A stretch of DNA of 64,000 bases. It comes from Bacillus_P idriensis_A (lineage in GTDB: Bacteria > Bacillota > Bacilli > Bacillales > Bacillaceae). The stretch spans positions 66,098 to 130,097 of the forward strand of contig NZ_JBCMYF010000004.1 of assembly GCF_050483325.1 (NCBI RefSeq), in the 5' to 3' direction. Positions 8,700 to 17,439 of this stretch are shown one piece after another (position 1 is the first letter of the stretch; each line of letters begins with the position of its first letter). Below the pieces are notes generated by a model. It was not told where the DNA came from. It searched no databases and saw nothing but the letters and a program-made list of their open reading frames with translations. The translations under genes were made by a program, and so were the position numbers.

Positions 8700-8742
8700 T
8701 TGTTAAAGAGGTATGATATGTTATAATTAAGAATTATTATCA
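8700..8742 (+). promoter_or_regulatory. yumC promoter with candidate Fur box
   Basis: -35 TTGTTA at 8700 and extended -10 TGTTATAAT (TATAAT at 8722-8727), 16-bp spacer. Directly downstream, at 8728-8742, TAAGAATTATTATCA matches the 7-1-7 Fur consensus TGATAATnATTATCA at 12 of 14 positions. A bound Fur dimer would cover the transcription start. Confidence 0.6.
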
Positions 8743-8763
8743 ATTACAAGCGAGGGGATATTT

Positions 8764-9759
8764 GTGAAGGAAGACACAAAAGTATACGACATAACAATTA
8801 TTGGCGGCGGACCTGTTGGTTTGTTCACAGCTTTTTACGGCGGCATGCGTCAGGCTTCAGTTAAAATTATCGAAAGCTTGCCTCAGCTGGGCGGACAGCT
8901 TTCTGCCTTATATCCTGAAAAATACATATATGATGTTGCAGGATTTCCTAAAGTGCGCGCACAGGAACTAGTTAACAATCTAAAAGAACAAATGGCTAAA
9001 TTCGAGCCGACTGTCTGCTTAGAGCAAGCGGTAGATACAGTTGAAAAACAAGCTGACGGCGTCTTCAAATTAACAACAGATCAGGAAATCCATTATTCTA
9101 AAACGATTATTATCACTGCAGGAAATGGAGCGTTCCAGCCCCGTAAAATTGAACTTGAAGAAGCTGCTTCATTTGAAAAAGCAAACCTTCATTACTTCAT
9201 TGATGATTTAAATCAGTTTGCCGGTCAGAGAGTTCTTATTTGCGGCGGGGGAGATTCTGCCGTTGACTGGGCGCTTATGCTTGAACCTATTGCCGAAAAA
9301 GTAACACTTGTGCACAGACGAGATAAGTTCCGTGCTCATGAGCATAGTGTTGAAAACTTAAATAACTCAAAAGTTCAAGTTCTTACACCATTTGTACCGA
9401 AAGAATTAACAGGAACAGAAAATATTGAGCAAGTTGTATTAGAAGAAGTGAAAGGCGATCGCAAAGAAGTCATTGATGTGGATTCTGTCATCGTGAACTT
9501 TGGATTCGTCTCATCTCTTGGCCCAATCAAGAACTGGGGTCTTGAAATTGAGAAAAATTCGATTGTCGTTAACAGCAAAATGGAAACAAACGTTGAAGGC
9601 ATATATGCTGCAGGAGACATTTGTACGTATGAAGGAAAAGTAAAACTGATCGCAAGCGGATTTGGAGAAGCTCCAACAGCGGTTAACAACGCTAAAGCTT
9701 ATATGGATCCAAAAGCAAGAGTTCAGCCGCTTCACAGCACAAGTTTGTTTGAAAAATAA
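8764..9759 (+). CDS. yumC: Ferredoxin/flavodoxin-NADP+ reductase
   Basis: 331 residues, thioredoxin-reductase-like but without the redox CxxC, as in the YumC class. FAD-binding IIGGGPVGLFTAFYGG is at residues 11-26; NADPH-binding ICGGGDSAVDWAL is near 160; the FAD closing motif GIYAAGDICTY is near 280. It transfers electrons between NADPH and ferredoxin or flavodoxin in the cytosol. The GTG start follows GAGGGGATATTT. The gene is divergent from yumB and ends in a strong hairpin. Confidence 0.95.
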   Translation: MKEDTKVYDITIIGGGPVGLFTAFYGGMRQASVKIIESLPQLGGQLSALYPEKYIYDVAGFPKVRAQELVNNLKEQMAKFEPTVCLEQAVDTVEKQADGVFKLTTDQEIHYSKTIIITAGNGAFQPRKIELEEAASFEKANLHYFIDDLNQFAGQRVLICGGGDSAVDWALMLEPIAEKVTLVHRRDKFRAHEHSVENLNNSKVQVLTPFVPKELTGTENIEQVVLEEVKGDRKEVIDVDSVIVNFGFVSSLGPIKNWGLEIEKNSIVVNSKMETNVEGIYAAGDICTYEGKVKLIASGFGEAPTAVNNAKAYMDPKARVQPLHSTSLFEK

Positions 9760-9778
9760 AGAGATGATTCTCCTGAAC

Positions 9779-9812
9779 AAAAGAGGAAAAGCGGTCTGCT
9801 TTTCCTCTTTTT
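9779..9812 (+). terminator. terminator of yumC
   Basis: 13-bp perfect stem AAAGAGGAAAAGC with a GGTCT loop, then TTTTT. Confidence 0.92.
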
Positions 9813-9821
9813 GATGCCCTT

Positions 9822-10523
9822 TTAACTCTGCCAGTAATTACTGTAAGGGTTATAATACACCGGCTGATTCCATTGCTGATATCTCTGTCCGCCAAACGGC
9901 ATGCCGCTTTGATCAATGCTTCCCGGCATTTGGCCAAACGGACTTCCCTGGCCGGACTGCATGCCTCCTCCTTGATCCATTCCAGGCATTTGGCCAAATG
10001 GATTTCCCTGGCCGGACTGCATGCCTCCTCCTTGATCCACTCCAGGCATTTGGCCAAACGGACTTCCCTGGCCGGACTGCATGCTTCCTCCTTGATCCAT
10101 TCCAGGCATTTGGCCAAATGGACTTTCCTGGCCGGACTGCATGCCTCCTTCTTGATCCATTCCAGGCATTTGCGGAGTTTCCGGCTGCTCCTGCTCCTCT
10201 TCTTGCGGCTGCTCCTGCTCCTCTTCTTCAGTTTGTCCTTCCTCTTCTTGAGGAGCCTCTTCTTCTTCCATTTTTGGGGGTTTAGGCAGCACTTCTACGG
10301 ATTTGATATTATTCACATTCACCTGACTTGTGGTAAGTGCGGGAAAAGACAAGATAAATACCGCTCCTGAAGGTTTATCTAAGTAGAATACAAATGCCTC
10401 TTTTTCCGTACCGTTTGTAAAGGTCAATTTCACCCATTTATACAAGCCCTCATTTAATTCATCTGTTGATGACAGACGAAATTGATTATACATCTGATAT
10501 GGATATGGATAGTAATTCATCAT
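9822..10523 (-). CDS. Acidic, repeat-bearing protein, possible spore-surface protein
   Basis: 233 residues; I do not recognise the family. Residues 1-15 are Tyr/Asn/Gln-rich (MMNYYPYPYQMYNQF). A compact domain follows to about 82 (KWVKLTFTNGTEKEAFVFYL). Residues 83-118 are almost all Glu, Gln and Pro. Then come about four and a half copies of a 20-residue unit of the type QMPGMDQGGGMQSGQ-SPFG, and a Tyr/Asn-rich tail. The Tyr-rich ends look like Bacillus coat or exosporium proteins, but that is inference. The DNA repeat is 60 bp and nearly identical between copies. Confidence 0.75.
   Translation of the reverse strand: MMNYYPYPYQMYNQFRLSSTDELNEGLYKWVKLTFTNGTEKEAFVFYLDKPSGAVFILSFPALTTSQVNVNNIKSVEVLPKPPKMEEEEAPQEEEGQTEEEEQEQPQEEEQEQPETPQMPGMDQEGGMQSGQESPFGQMPGMDQGGSMQSGQGSPFGQMPGVDQGGGMQSGQGNPFGQMPGMDQGGGMQSGQGSPFGQMPGSIDQSGMPFGGQRYQQWNQPVYYNPYSNYWQS
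9924..10169 (-). repeat. 60-bp in-frame tandem repeat
   Basis: The block CCAGGCATTTGGCCAAA recurs at 60-bp steps (about 9926, 9986, 10046, 10106), with CTGGCCGGACTGCATGC between. Differences between copies are only a few bases each, so the array is young or kept uniform by recombination. Confidence 0.9.
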
Positions 10524-10644
10524 TCAAGCTCCCTTCTCTATTCACACATCAATACTATATGCCCGGTATTTGTCCTTTGTTTTGATGGAAAATGTAACCT
10601 TTTATTCTTTCTTAACGACTATGCTCTTCAAAGGGGGAAAAGAG

Positions 10645-11163
10645 ATGAAATGGAAAATCATTCTTTGCATGTTGATGATTTCAGGCATTTTTTTGGTAAA
10701 TGAAGAAAAAGGGTATGCTTGCTCTTGTGCACAGCCGCCGTCTGTTCAATCTGAATTAGAAAACAAAACGGCTGTTTTTTCAGGAAAAGTATTAAAAACA
10801 ACTGAAAACAGCAAGAAAAAAGCGTTAATAGAAGTCGATCAAATTTGGAAAGGCCCTTCTCAATCACAGCTAATAATAGAAACAGAAAGAGATTCAGCAG
10901 GCTGCGGTTTTGATTTTATTGAAGGCCAGTCTTACCTTATTTATGCATACGGAGAAAAGAATACCCTTGAGACAGGATTATGTGAGCGAACAGCTTTAGC
11001 TGCAGACGCTTTGGATGACATAAGGGTTCTCGGTGCAGGAAAAGAACCTGAAAAGCAAGTAAATTTAGAGCATCAGCTTGATTTCACTAATTTAGTGCGG
11101 GTTTTCGTTTTTGCTGTGTCTTTCTTCCTTATTTTCATAATAATTTATAAAAGAAAAAAATAA
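10645..11163 (+). CDS. Secreted TIMP/netrin-like protein with C-terminal anchor
   Basis: 172 residues from the ATG at 10645, after AAAGGGGGAAAAGAG; the longer frame has no better start. A signal peptide (KWKIILCMLMISGIFLV) ends just before the mature start ACSCAQPPSV. The C-x-C start and the beta-rich body with AVFSGKV and a later CGFDF / ETGLCER pair are typical of bacterial TIMP-like (NTR-fold) proteins. The C terminus is one membrane helix followed by YKRKK. It is probably displayed on the outer membrane face; its partner is unknown. Confidence 0.75.
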   Translation: MKWKIILCMLMISGIFLVNEEKGYACSCAQPPSVQSELENKTAVFSGKVLKTTENSKKKALIEVDQIWKGPSQSQLIIETERDSAGCGFDFIEGQSYLIYAYGEKNTLETGLCERTALAADALDDIRVLGAGKEPEKQVNLEHQLDFTNLVRVFVFAVSFFLIFIIIYKRKK

Positions 11164-11208
11164 AAAAAGACACTTCACTAGCCTTTCAGGCTAATGAAAT
11201 GTCTTTTT
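11164..11208. terminator. bidirectional terminator
   Basis: A long hairpin (AAAAAGACA ... TGTCTTTTT outside, TAGCC/GGCTA inside) between the convergent TIMP-like gene and yutM. Confidence 0.85.
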
Positions 11209-11217
11209 CAGTTATAA

Positions 11218-11580
11218 TCAGCACTCTTCAGGAGTACCCGTATTCGTAGCCGTTCTAAAAGATGAACCGCATCCGCATGACGCAATGGCATTCGGATTAT
11301 CAATCGTGAAGCCTCCGCCCATAAGGGACTCTTTAAAATCAATTTTTGTCCCTTTTAAGATAAGGGAGCTTTCCTTATCAACAAGCACTTTGATGCCATG
11401 CACTTCAAATTGAGTGTCGTCATCATTAGGTTCTTGTTCAAAACCCATGCCGTACGATAAACCGCTGCAGCCGCCGCCTTTTACGCCAACACGAAGAAAA
11501 GACTGCTCTTCTTCGTTTTCTTTCATCATATCTTTTATCTGATAAGCTGCCGCTTCAGTAATTATTACAAATTCATTCAT
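11218..11580 (-). CDS. yutM: A-type Fe-S carrier (IscA/ErpA family)
   Basis: 120 residues from the ATG at 11580 (GGAGGAACAAGAA before it). The three conserved cysteines are visible: GGGCSGLSY near residue 40, and CGCGSSF near 102-106. Family members hold or pass on Fe-S clusters to target enzymes. It lies in the same orientation as dapF, 85 bp away, and complements the suf and nfuA genes in this window. Confidence 0.93.
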   Translation of the reverse strand: MNEFVIITEAAAYQIKDMMKENEEEQSFLRVGVKGGGCSGLSYGMGFEQEPNDDDTQFEVHGIKVLVDKESSLILKGTKIDFKESLMGGGFTIDNPNAIASCGCGSSFRTATNTGTPEEC

Positions 11581-11664
11581 TTCTTGTTCCTCCTTTGCCA
11601 ATCGTCCAAAGGCTATACAGTAAGTATACCCCTTCTAATTGGAACTCTCAAATGAAACACATTT

Positions 11665-12525
11665 CTATTTGTCATAGAAGTAAACACCTGAACAAATAAC
11701 CTCTGCTGGACCTGTCATTAAAACATTCCCCTCTTCTGTCCAGTTGATCAGAAGATCTCCTCCAGCAAGGTGGACAGTTGTATCCAGCCCTCTTTTCGTA
11801 TGCCCATTTAGAACAGAAGAGACAACGGCTGCACAAGCACCTGTCCCGCATGCTTGAGTAACTCCGGAACCTCTTTCCCACACTCTGAAATGAAGTTCAT
11901 TTTCCGCTGCGACTTCCACAAACTCAACATTGATGCCTTCAGGAAAAAGGGGATCCTTCTCAACTCTTGGTCCAAGTGTTAACACTGGTGCTGATTCAAT
12001 GCTGTCCACATAAAAAATGAGATGCGGATTGCCCATTGAAACAGCTGTAGCTTGATAGACACTGCCGTCAAATTCAAGCCGTTCGTTTATGACTTTTTCA
12101 TCTGAAGTGCCAGCCATAGGAATATCAGCCCGATGAAGCATAGGCTGCCCCATATTGATTGTTACTCTGCTGACTTCGCCATCTTCCACTTCAAGCTTTG
12201 CATGGACCAGCCCTGAGAGTGTTTCGATTGAAAACTCTTTCTTTTCTATCAGTTTATTCTCAAATGCATATTTCGCAACGCAGCGAAGACCATTTCCGCA
12301 ATTTTTCCCTTCTGATCCATCACTGTTGAAAATTCTCATCTTTACTGGCGCTTTCTCAGATGGACAAATCAAGATCATTCCGTCTGAACCGATGCCGGTA
12401 AATACATTTGATACTTCCTTTGCAAGCTGAGGAAGCATTGATTCTTCCAATTGTTCTTTAAACATATTTACATATATATAATTGTTTCCGAGTGCATGCA
12501 TTTTCGTAAATTGGAATTGTTTCAT
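11665..12525 (-). CDS. dapF: Diaminopimelate epimerase
   Basis: 286 residues. It interconverts LL- and meso-diaminopimelate in lysine and peptidoglycan synthesis. Both catalytic cysteines are in their motifs: GSEGKNCGNGLRC (about residue 75) and TQACGTGACAA (about 223). MHALGNNYI at the N terminus is typical. The ATG at 12525 follows GAGGGAG; the 19 codons upstream in frame lack a usable site. Confidence 0.97.
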   Translation of the reverse strand: MKQFQFTKMHALGNNYIYVNMFKEQLEESMLPQLAKEVSNVFTGIGSDGMILICPSEKAPVKMRIFNSDGSEGKNCGNGLRCVAKYAFENKLIEKKEFSIETLSGLVHAKLEVEDGEVSRVTINMGQPMLHRADIPMAGTSDEKVINERLEFDGSVYQATAVSMGNPHLIFYVDSIESAPVLTLGPRVEKDPLFPEGINVEFVEVAAENELHFRVWERGSGVTQACGTGACAAVVSSVLNGHTKRGLDTTVHLAGGDLLINWTEEGNVLMTGPAEVICSGVYFYDK

Positions 12526-12609
12526 ACTGTTCTCCCTCTTTTTTCTTTTTATAAGTATAAAATGCTGGAAACAGGATAACAATAGAAATATCCCCCGTTT
12601 GTTATAGAT

Positions 12610-12648
12610 AATAAAAGCTCCCTGCTTTGGTGCAGGGAGCTTTTATTT
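12610..12648 (-). terminator. terminator of yutK
   Basis: Stem AAAAGCTCCCTGC / GCAGGGAGCTTTT, then ATTT, 16 bp from the stop. Confidence 0.9.
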
Positions 12649-12663
12649 GTGATCCTATTATTA

Positions 12664-13887
12664 TTAAAACATAAACATCCCTGCAATTGCCGCACTTAAA
12701 AGGTTGGCAAGTGTTCCTGCAGCTATTGCTTTAAATCCAAGCCGTGCAATATCCTGACGGCGGTTTGGTGCCATACCGCCAAGTCCTCCAAGCAAAATGG
12801 CAATAGATGACAGGTTGGCAAATCCGCAGAGTGCAAAGCTTATGATAGCTACTGTTTTATCTGACAGTGCATCAAGCTGAGGTGCAAAATTTGAATAGGC
12901 AACAAACTCATTCAACACCAGCTTTTGACCGATAAAGCTTCCTGCTTTCACAGCTTCTTCCCATGGAACTCCGATGATAAAGGCAAGAGGTGCAAAAACA
13001 AACCCAAGAATGTATTCAAGTGTTAAGTTAGAAGCTCCAAAAATCCCTCCGATAAAACCAAGGATTCCGTTTAATAGTGCGATCAGCGCGATAAAAGCTA
13101 AAAGCATCGCACCCACATTCAAGGCAAGCTGAAGTCCTACAGATGCTCCCTTTGCCGCAGCATCAATGACATTTGCCGTATCCTCATCGCTTTCCATCTT
13201 AACGCCTTCCATCGTTTCAGGCATTTCCGTTTCAGGAATAAGCATTTTTGCCATAATAAGCCCTGCAGGCGCAGCCATGAAACTTGCAGCAAGCAAGTAT
13301 TCAAGAGGAACTCCAAGGGCAGCATAGCCGAACAGGACAGAGCCCGCAACAGAAGCAAGCCCCCCTGTCATGACAGCGAACAATTCTGATTTTGTCATTT
13401 TTGCTATGTAAGGTTTAATGACCAAAGGAGCTTCTGTTTGCCCTACAAAGATATTAGCAGCAGCAGAGAGCGATTCTGCTTTACTTGTCCCTAATAATTT
13501 CGATAAACCGCCGCCTAAAATTCTGATAATCCACTGCATAACCCCAATATGATATAAAACAGAAATTAACGAAGAAAAGAAAATAATGATTGTCAGAACA
13601 TTAAATGCAAAGATGAAGCCTGTTGGCTGTGATGGATCTCCAAGTGAACCAAATAGAAATCCAATCCCTTCACTGGCATAACCTACCAGGTTCTGTACGG
13701 ATTCAGTCAGCCCTTTAAAAGCTCTTGTTCCAGGCTCCCATTTTAATACCAGAAAAGCAAATAAAAGCTGAATGGCAAGGCCGCCGAGAATCGTGCGGAC
13801 TTTAATATGGCTTTTTCGTTCTGATAGGAGAAAAGCGATGGCAAAAAGGACGGCAATTCCCATTAGTCCCCATAAAAAATTGATCAT
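12664..13887 (-). CDS. yutK: Concentrative nucleoside transporter (CNT family)
   Basis: 407 residues, strongly hydrophobic, with about ten membrane segments. Family features are GQTEAPLVIKPY (about residues 150-161) and the C-terminal FALCGFANLSSIAILLGGLGGMAP. It should import nucleosides with Na+ or H+. The start is ATG after GAGGTGAAGAA. No purine riboswitch is visible in the 240 bp before it, so its control is not apparent. Confidence 0.94.
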   Translation of the reverse strand: MINFLWGLMGIAVLFAIAFLLSERKSHIKVRTILGGLAIQLLFAFLVLKWEPGTRAFKGLTESVQNLVGYASEGIGFLFGSLGDPSQPTGFIFAFNVLTIIIFFSSLISVLYHIGVMQWIIRILGGGLSKLLGTSKAESLSAAANIFVGQTEAPLVIKPYIAKMTKSELFAVMTGGLASVAGSVLFGYAALGVPLEYLLAASFMAAPAGLIMAKMLIPETEMPETMEGVKMESDEDTANVIDAAAKGASVGLQLALNVGAMLLAFIALIALLNGILGFIGGIFGASNLTLEYILGFVFAPLAFIIGVPWEEAVKAGSFIGQKLVLNEFVAYSNFAPQLDALSDKTVAIISFALCGFANLSSIAILLGGLGGMAPNRRQDIARLGFKAIAAGTLANLLSAAIAGMFMF

Positions 13888-14131
13888 TTCTTCACCTCGG
13901 GCAATCGTTTTTGATGTGTCTAAAATAACAGGCGATAGCGGGTATGTCTATATCATTGAGACAAATAATGATATTTTCCGACAAATTAACTAGTTGCACA
14001 AACTTAGGTTGCATCTGAATGGATTCTGTTATTCAAAAAAGGCTATTTACCAATTTATAATACTTTGTACCTATATATGTGGTATGATTTCATTACAATT
14101 TACCCTGTTTTACTGATGGGAGGAGCACTAT

Positions 14132-14830
14132 ATGAATAAGCTTGATTTCCTATACGATAAAAATATAGATTGTCCGATTTGCAAACATACATATGCAACA
14201 AAAAAAGTAAAAAGAGGTTTCATCCGGGCCGTCAGTCATGACACTGACTTTTGTTCTTACTATAGTAAAAAGGAATTCAGCCCTCTTCTTTACTATGTAA
14301 ATGTGTGTCCTGTCTGCGGTTTTTCAATGTCAGAAGAATTCTCTCCTGATTTTCCTTTTAGAACAGAGGAAATCATTAACGAGAAGATACGGTCAAACTG
14401 GGGGAGCATGAATTTCTGCAAAAAAAGAAGTATTAATGAGGCCATTCATACATATAAACTTGCTATTTATTCAGGAGTATTGAAAAAAGAGAAACACGTC
14501 TCAATGGGCGGACTTTATTTAAGGCTTGCCTGGATCTACCGCACAGAGCAGATGGAGCTTCAAGAGAATCGTTTTCTTAAATTAGCCCTTGAAGAATATA
14601 TCGCTTCTTATATCAATGATGATTTCTATGGCACACACTTAACAGAAATGAAAGTACTCTATTTAATAGGTGAACTGAGCAGAAGATCAAATGATAAAGC
14701 GCAGGCCGCACTCTACTTTTCAAAAGTGATTGAAAAACAAAAAAACACAAAGGAAAAAGTGATTGTTGAAATGGCAAAAGACAGATGGCGCGAAATGAGG
14801 GAAATGAAGCAAAAGTGGACGATACAGTAA
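14132..14830 (+). CDS. DUF2225 zinc-site/TPR protein
   Basis: 232 residues. The N-terminal zinc site is CPIC (residues 14-17) with CPVCG (about 59-63). The rest is helical, TPR-like, with EAIHTYKLAIYSG and AQAALYFSKVIEKQ. It matches the DUF2225 layout; function unknown. ATG after GGGAGGAGC. An extended -10 (TGGTATGAT) lies about 50 bp upstream. Confidence 0.88.
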   Translation: MNKLDFLYDKNIDCPICKHTYATKKVKRGFIRAVSHDTDFCSYYSKKEFSPLLYYVNVCPVCGFSMSEEFSPDFPFRTEEIINEKIRSNWGSMNFCKKRSINEAIHTYKLAIYSGVLKKEKHVSMGGLYLRLAWIYRTEQMELQENRFLKLALEEYIASYINDDFYGTHLTEMKVLYLIGELSRRSNDKAQAALYFSKVIEKQKNTKEKVIVEMAKDRWREMREMKQKWTIQ

Positions 14831-14863
14831 AAAAACGCGTACTTGAGTGTACGCGTTTTTTTA
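14828..14863. terminator. bidirectional terminator
   Basis: Stem ACGCGTAC / GTACGCGT flanked by A and T runs, between two convergent genes. Confidence 0.92.
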
Positions 14864-15097
14864 GAACATAGGATTCTCATCCAAGTAATCATATATGTTT
14901 TTAACTAACTCTTCAGATGATTCCCCAGTTACAACCTCACCGTTTACAAGGGCATAAAGAGAAGCATAGCATTTTCCGCAATATCCAAGACATCCGTATT
15001 CAATAATGTCCAGATTTGGATCCTTTTCTAACTTTTCCAAAGCAGCTTGTGAACCGTTCGCTAAATTGCTTATACAAAATTCTATTATTGGTTTCAA
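14861..15097 (-). CDS. yuzB: YuzB, DUF1450 protein
   Basis: 78 residues if it starts at the TTG at 15097, which has AGGTGA at good spacing and gives the length of the B. subtilis protein. GTG/ATG three codons upstream (15106/15103) sit on top of the ribosome site and are less likely. The cluster YGCLGYCGKCYASLYA (three Cys) near residue 35 and the first Cys at IIEFC suggest metal or thioredoxin-like chemistry. Function unknown. Confidence 0.88.
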   Translation of the reverse strand: MKPIIEFCISNLANGSQAALEKLEKDPNLDIIEYGCLGYCGKCYASLYALVNGEVVTGESSEELVKNIYDYLDENPMF

Positions 15098-15386
15098 CTT
15101 CATCACCTCATACCTGCAATCCTATGCTACCTCTTTCTATGTACTATCGTCAATAATTAACGTTTTATGTTATACTTTTTTCATAAATACCAACACATTT
15201 TTACGAAAGTGATTTACTAATGAGCGGGTTAACAGATTAATAGATGACTTTTTCATAATATATTGTGGTTTATCATCAAATTCGTTATACTTTTAGATGG
15301 CATATTGCAAAGGTTTTCTTAATTACTGAATTAACCTATAGATACGAATATTACTCACCTTAAGAGGAGAAAAAGGGGAATCTGCA

Positions 15387-16454
15387 ATGAAGAACTTAGT
15401 TATTCTTGGCGGTGGATACGGCGGCATGCGCGTCCTTCACCGGCTTCTTCCAGGTCAGCTGCCTGAAGATGTGCAAATTACACTCATAGATAAAAATCCC
15501 TATCATTGTTTAAAAACGGAATATTACGCACTTGCTGCGGGAACGATTTCAGACCATCATATCCGCGTAGATTTTCCTGAGCATGAGCGTCTGCACTTAA
15601 TATTCGGGGAAATCACTTCGGTCGATCTTGAAGAAAAAAAGGTTCATCTGAAGAATCAGGAACCGATTTCATATGATGATCTTATTATCGGGTTAGGCTG
15701 CGAGGACAAGTATCATAATGTTCCAGGTGCAAAAGAGTTTACCCACAGCATCCAGACAATCGATCAATCAAGAGAAACGTATCAGCTCCTTAATAACTTA
15801 AGCGGCGGTGCTTCTGTTGCAATCGTTGGCGCAGGACTCAGCGGAGTTGAGCTTGCGAGTGAACTCAGAGAAAGCCGCAAAGATCTTAAAATTACACTTT
15901 ATGACCGGGGCAAAAACATTCTTTCCAGTTTTCCAGAACGTTTGAGCAAATATGTTCAAGGCTGGTTTGAAGATCATGGCGTAACCATTATCAACAGTGC
16001 CAACGTAACTAAAGTAGAACAAAACGTTCTATATAATCATGATGAGCCTGTTTCTTATGATGCCATCGTATGGACTGCAGGCATTCAGCCGAATAAAGTT
16101 GTCAGAGAACTTCCCGCTGACAAAGATCCACAGGGACGTGTCGTTCTGACAAAACAGCATCACCTTCCGCATCATGAAGATGCATTCGTTGTTGGAGACT
16201 GCGCAAGCCTTCCCCATGCACCAAGTGCCCAGCTTGCCGAAGCTCAAGCTGAACAAATTGTTCAAGTTCTGCTTAAAAAGTGGAATGGCGAAGAACTGCC
16301 TCAGGATTTCCCTGCCTTTAAGCTTAAAGGTGTACTTGGGTCACTTGGAAAGAAACATGGTTTCGGCCTTGTGAATGACCGGCCGCTAATTGGACGAGTT
16401 CCGCGTTTGCTTAAGTCAGGAATTCTATGGATGTATAAGTATCATAATGGATAA
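15387..16454 (+). CDS. yutJ: NADH dehydrogenase-like flavoprotein YutJ
   Basis: 355 residues, in the same superfamily as YumB. It has the FAD motif LVILGGGYGGMRVL at the N terminus, NAD(P)-binding AIVGAGLSGVELASEL near 150, and FVVGDCASL near 270. It is shorter at the C terminus than YumB. Its electron acceptor is not established. The ATG lies after GAGGAGAAAAAGGGG. It stands alone between divergent yuzB and a strong terminator. Confidence 0.9.
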   Translation: MKNLVILGGGYGGMRVLHRLLPGQLPEDVQITLIDKNPYHCLKTEYYALAAGTISDHHIRVDFPEHERLHLIFGEITSVDLEEKKVHLKNQEPISYDDLIIGLGCEDKYHNVPGAKEFTHSIQTIDQSRETYQLLNNLSGGASVAIVGAGLSGVELASELRESRKDLKITLYDRGKNILSSFPERLSKYVQGWFEDHGVTIINSANVTKVEQNVLYNHDEPVSYDAIVWTAGIQPNKVVRELPADKDPQGRVVLTKQHHLPHHEDAFVVGDCASLPHAPSAQLAEAQAEQIVQVLLKKWNGEELPQDFPAFKLKGVLGSLGKKHGFGLVNDRPLIGRVPRLLKSGILWMYKYHNG

Positions 16455-16481
16455 ATCAAAAGGGACTCTCCAATAAGTTCC

Positions 16482-16533
16482 TAAAAAAAAGCAGGAAGGA
16501 AAAATAACCATTTTTCCTTCCTGCTTTTTTTAT
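16482..16533 (+). terminator. terminator of yutJ
   Basis: About 20-bp near-perfect stem (AAAAGCAGGAAGGAAAAA and complement), then a T run. Confidence 0.93.
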
Positions 16534-16643
16534 TGTTCTTTTTTGACTGAAAGCCGTCAGCGATTTGCCATACAGGCACTTCTTTCCGTTCCATGCGTAG
16601 GATAATGCATAAGCCTATTGCTGCGAGGTGCGGAAGGATGTAT

Positions 16644-17390
16644 ATGCCAAAACGGAAACCTTTTTACGATAAAGATCTTGCGGAATTTCTCCTCCATATG
16701 TGTGTATATTCATACCGCCAGTATTTAAACAACGGTCCGGTGGAACCCGTTCCTGGATTCAAGCTGGTAAAAGCTTTCAAATCCAGCGCGAACGGCGTCA
16801 TGGAATGGTTCGGATTTATCCTCGAATCAGACGATGCGGTTGTGATTGCGTTCCGGGGTACGCAATCGGATGCAGACTGGGTCGCCGATGCCACCATCCG
16901 CCAGACTTCCTATCCCTATATCCAAAACGGCGGCCTCGTGCATCAGGGATTTCAGTCGATCTATTCCAAGTGCCGGGACGAAATCTTCCAAACGTATTCA
17001 GCCCTCTCAAAAAAGAAAAATCTCTTTATTACCGGGCATAGTCTTGGAGGAGCACTAGCTGTTCTTCACGCTGCCGATGCAGCGGTTAACGCCCGATTCC
17101 GGTCTATCGTCATGTATAACTATGGGGCTCCAAGAGTAGGAGACGGGCAGTTTGCGGAAATCTATGACCGGCTTGTTCCGAACAGCATCCGCTTCGTCAA
17201 CACCACCGATCTGGTGCCGAAACTGCCTCCTGTATTTGTTTATAATCCTATGACGAAGCTGAAATACTTATACAAGCATGTTCAAACTCCGTATTCTTTT
17301 ACAATTGAAGCAGGCTCCATAGCGGGCAATCATATGCCGGACACCTATTTTCTTGGAATCGAAGGATTATCCAGACTGGTCTACGTGTAA
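16644..17390 (+). CDS. Class-3 lipase family protein
   Basis: 248 residues from the ATG at 16644, after GGAAGGA. It is an alpha/beta hydrolase of the fungal lipase type: AFRGTQSDADWVADA (about 74-88), nucleophile elbow ITGHSLGGALAVLHAA (about 130), YGAPRVGDGQFA, acid residue in NTTDLVPKLPP, and His in GNHMPDTYFLG near the end. No signal peptide is seen, so it may act inside the cell. Its codons are richer in G and C than those of its neighbours, and I know no B. subtilis counterpart at this place, so transfer is possible. Confidence 0.88.
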   Translation: MPKRKPFYDKDLAEFLLHMCVYSYRQYLNNGPVEPVPGFKLVKAFKSSANGVMEWFGFILESDDAVVIAFRGTQSDADWVADATIRQTSYPYIQNGGLVHQGFQSIYSKCRDEIFQTYSALSKKKNLFITGHSLGGALAVLHAADAAVNARFRSIVMYNYGAPRVGDGQFAEIYDRLVPNSIRFVNTTDLVPKLPPVFVYNPMTKLKYLYKHVQTPYSFTIEAGSIAGNHMPDTYFLGIEGLSRLVYV

Positions 17391-17439
17391 AGCAGGTTTA
17401 AAACATGACGAGTCATTAAAATGAACAATTATAGAAATA

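Noticed and set aside
9873..10370. Open frames opposite the 60-bp repeat gene
   Set aside because: They are complements of the repeats; the minus-strand frame has the ribosome site, the ordered domains and the acidic linker.
13888..14131. Purine riboswitch upstream of the nucleoside transporter yutK
   Set aside because: No purine-aptamer core or terminator could be found in the leader.
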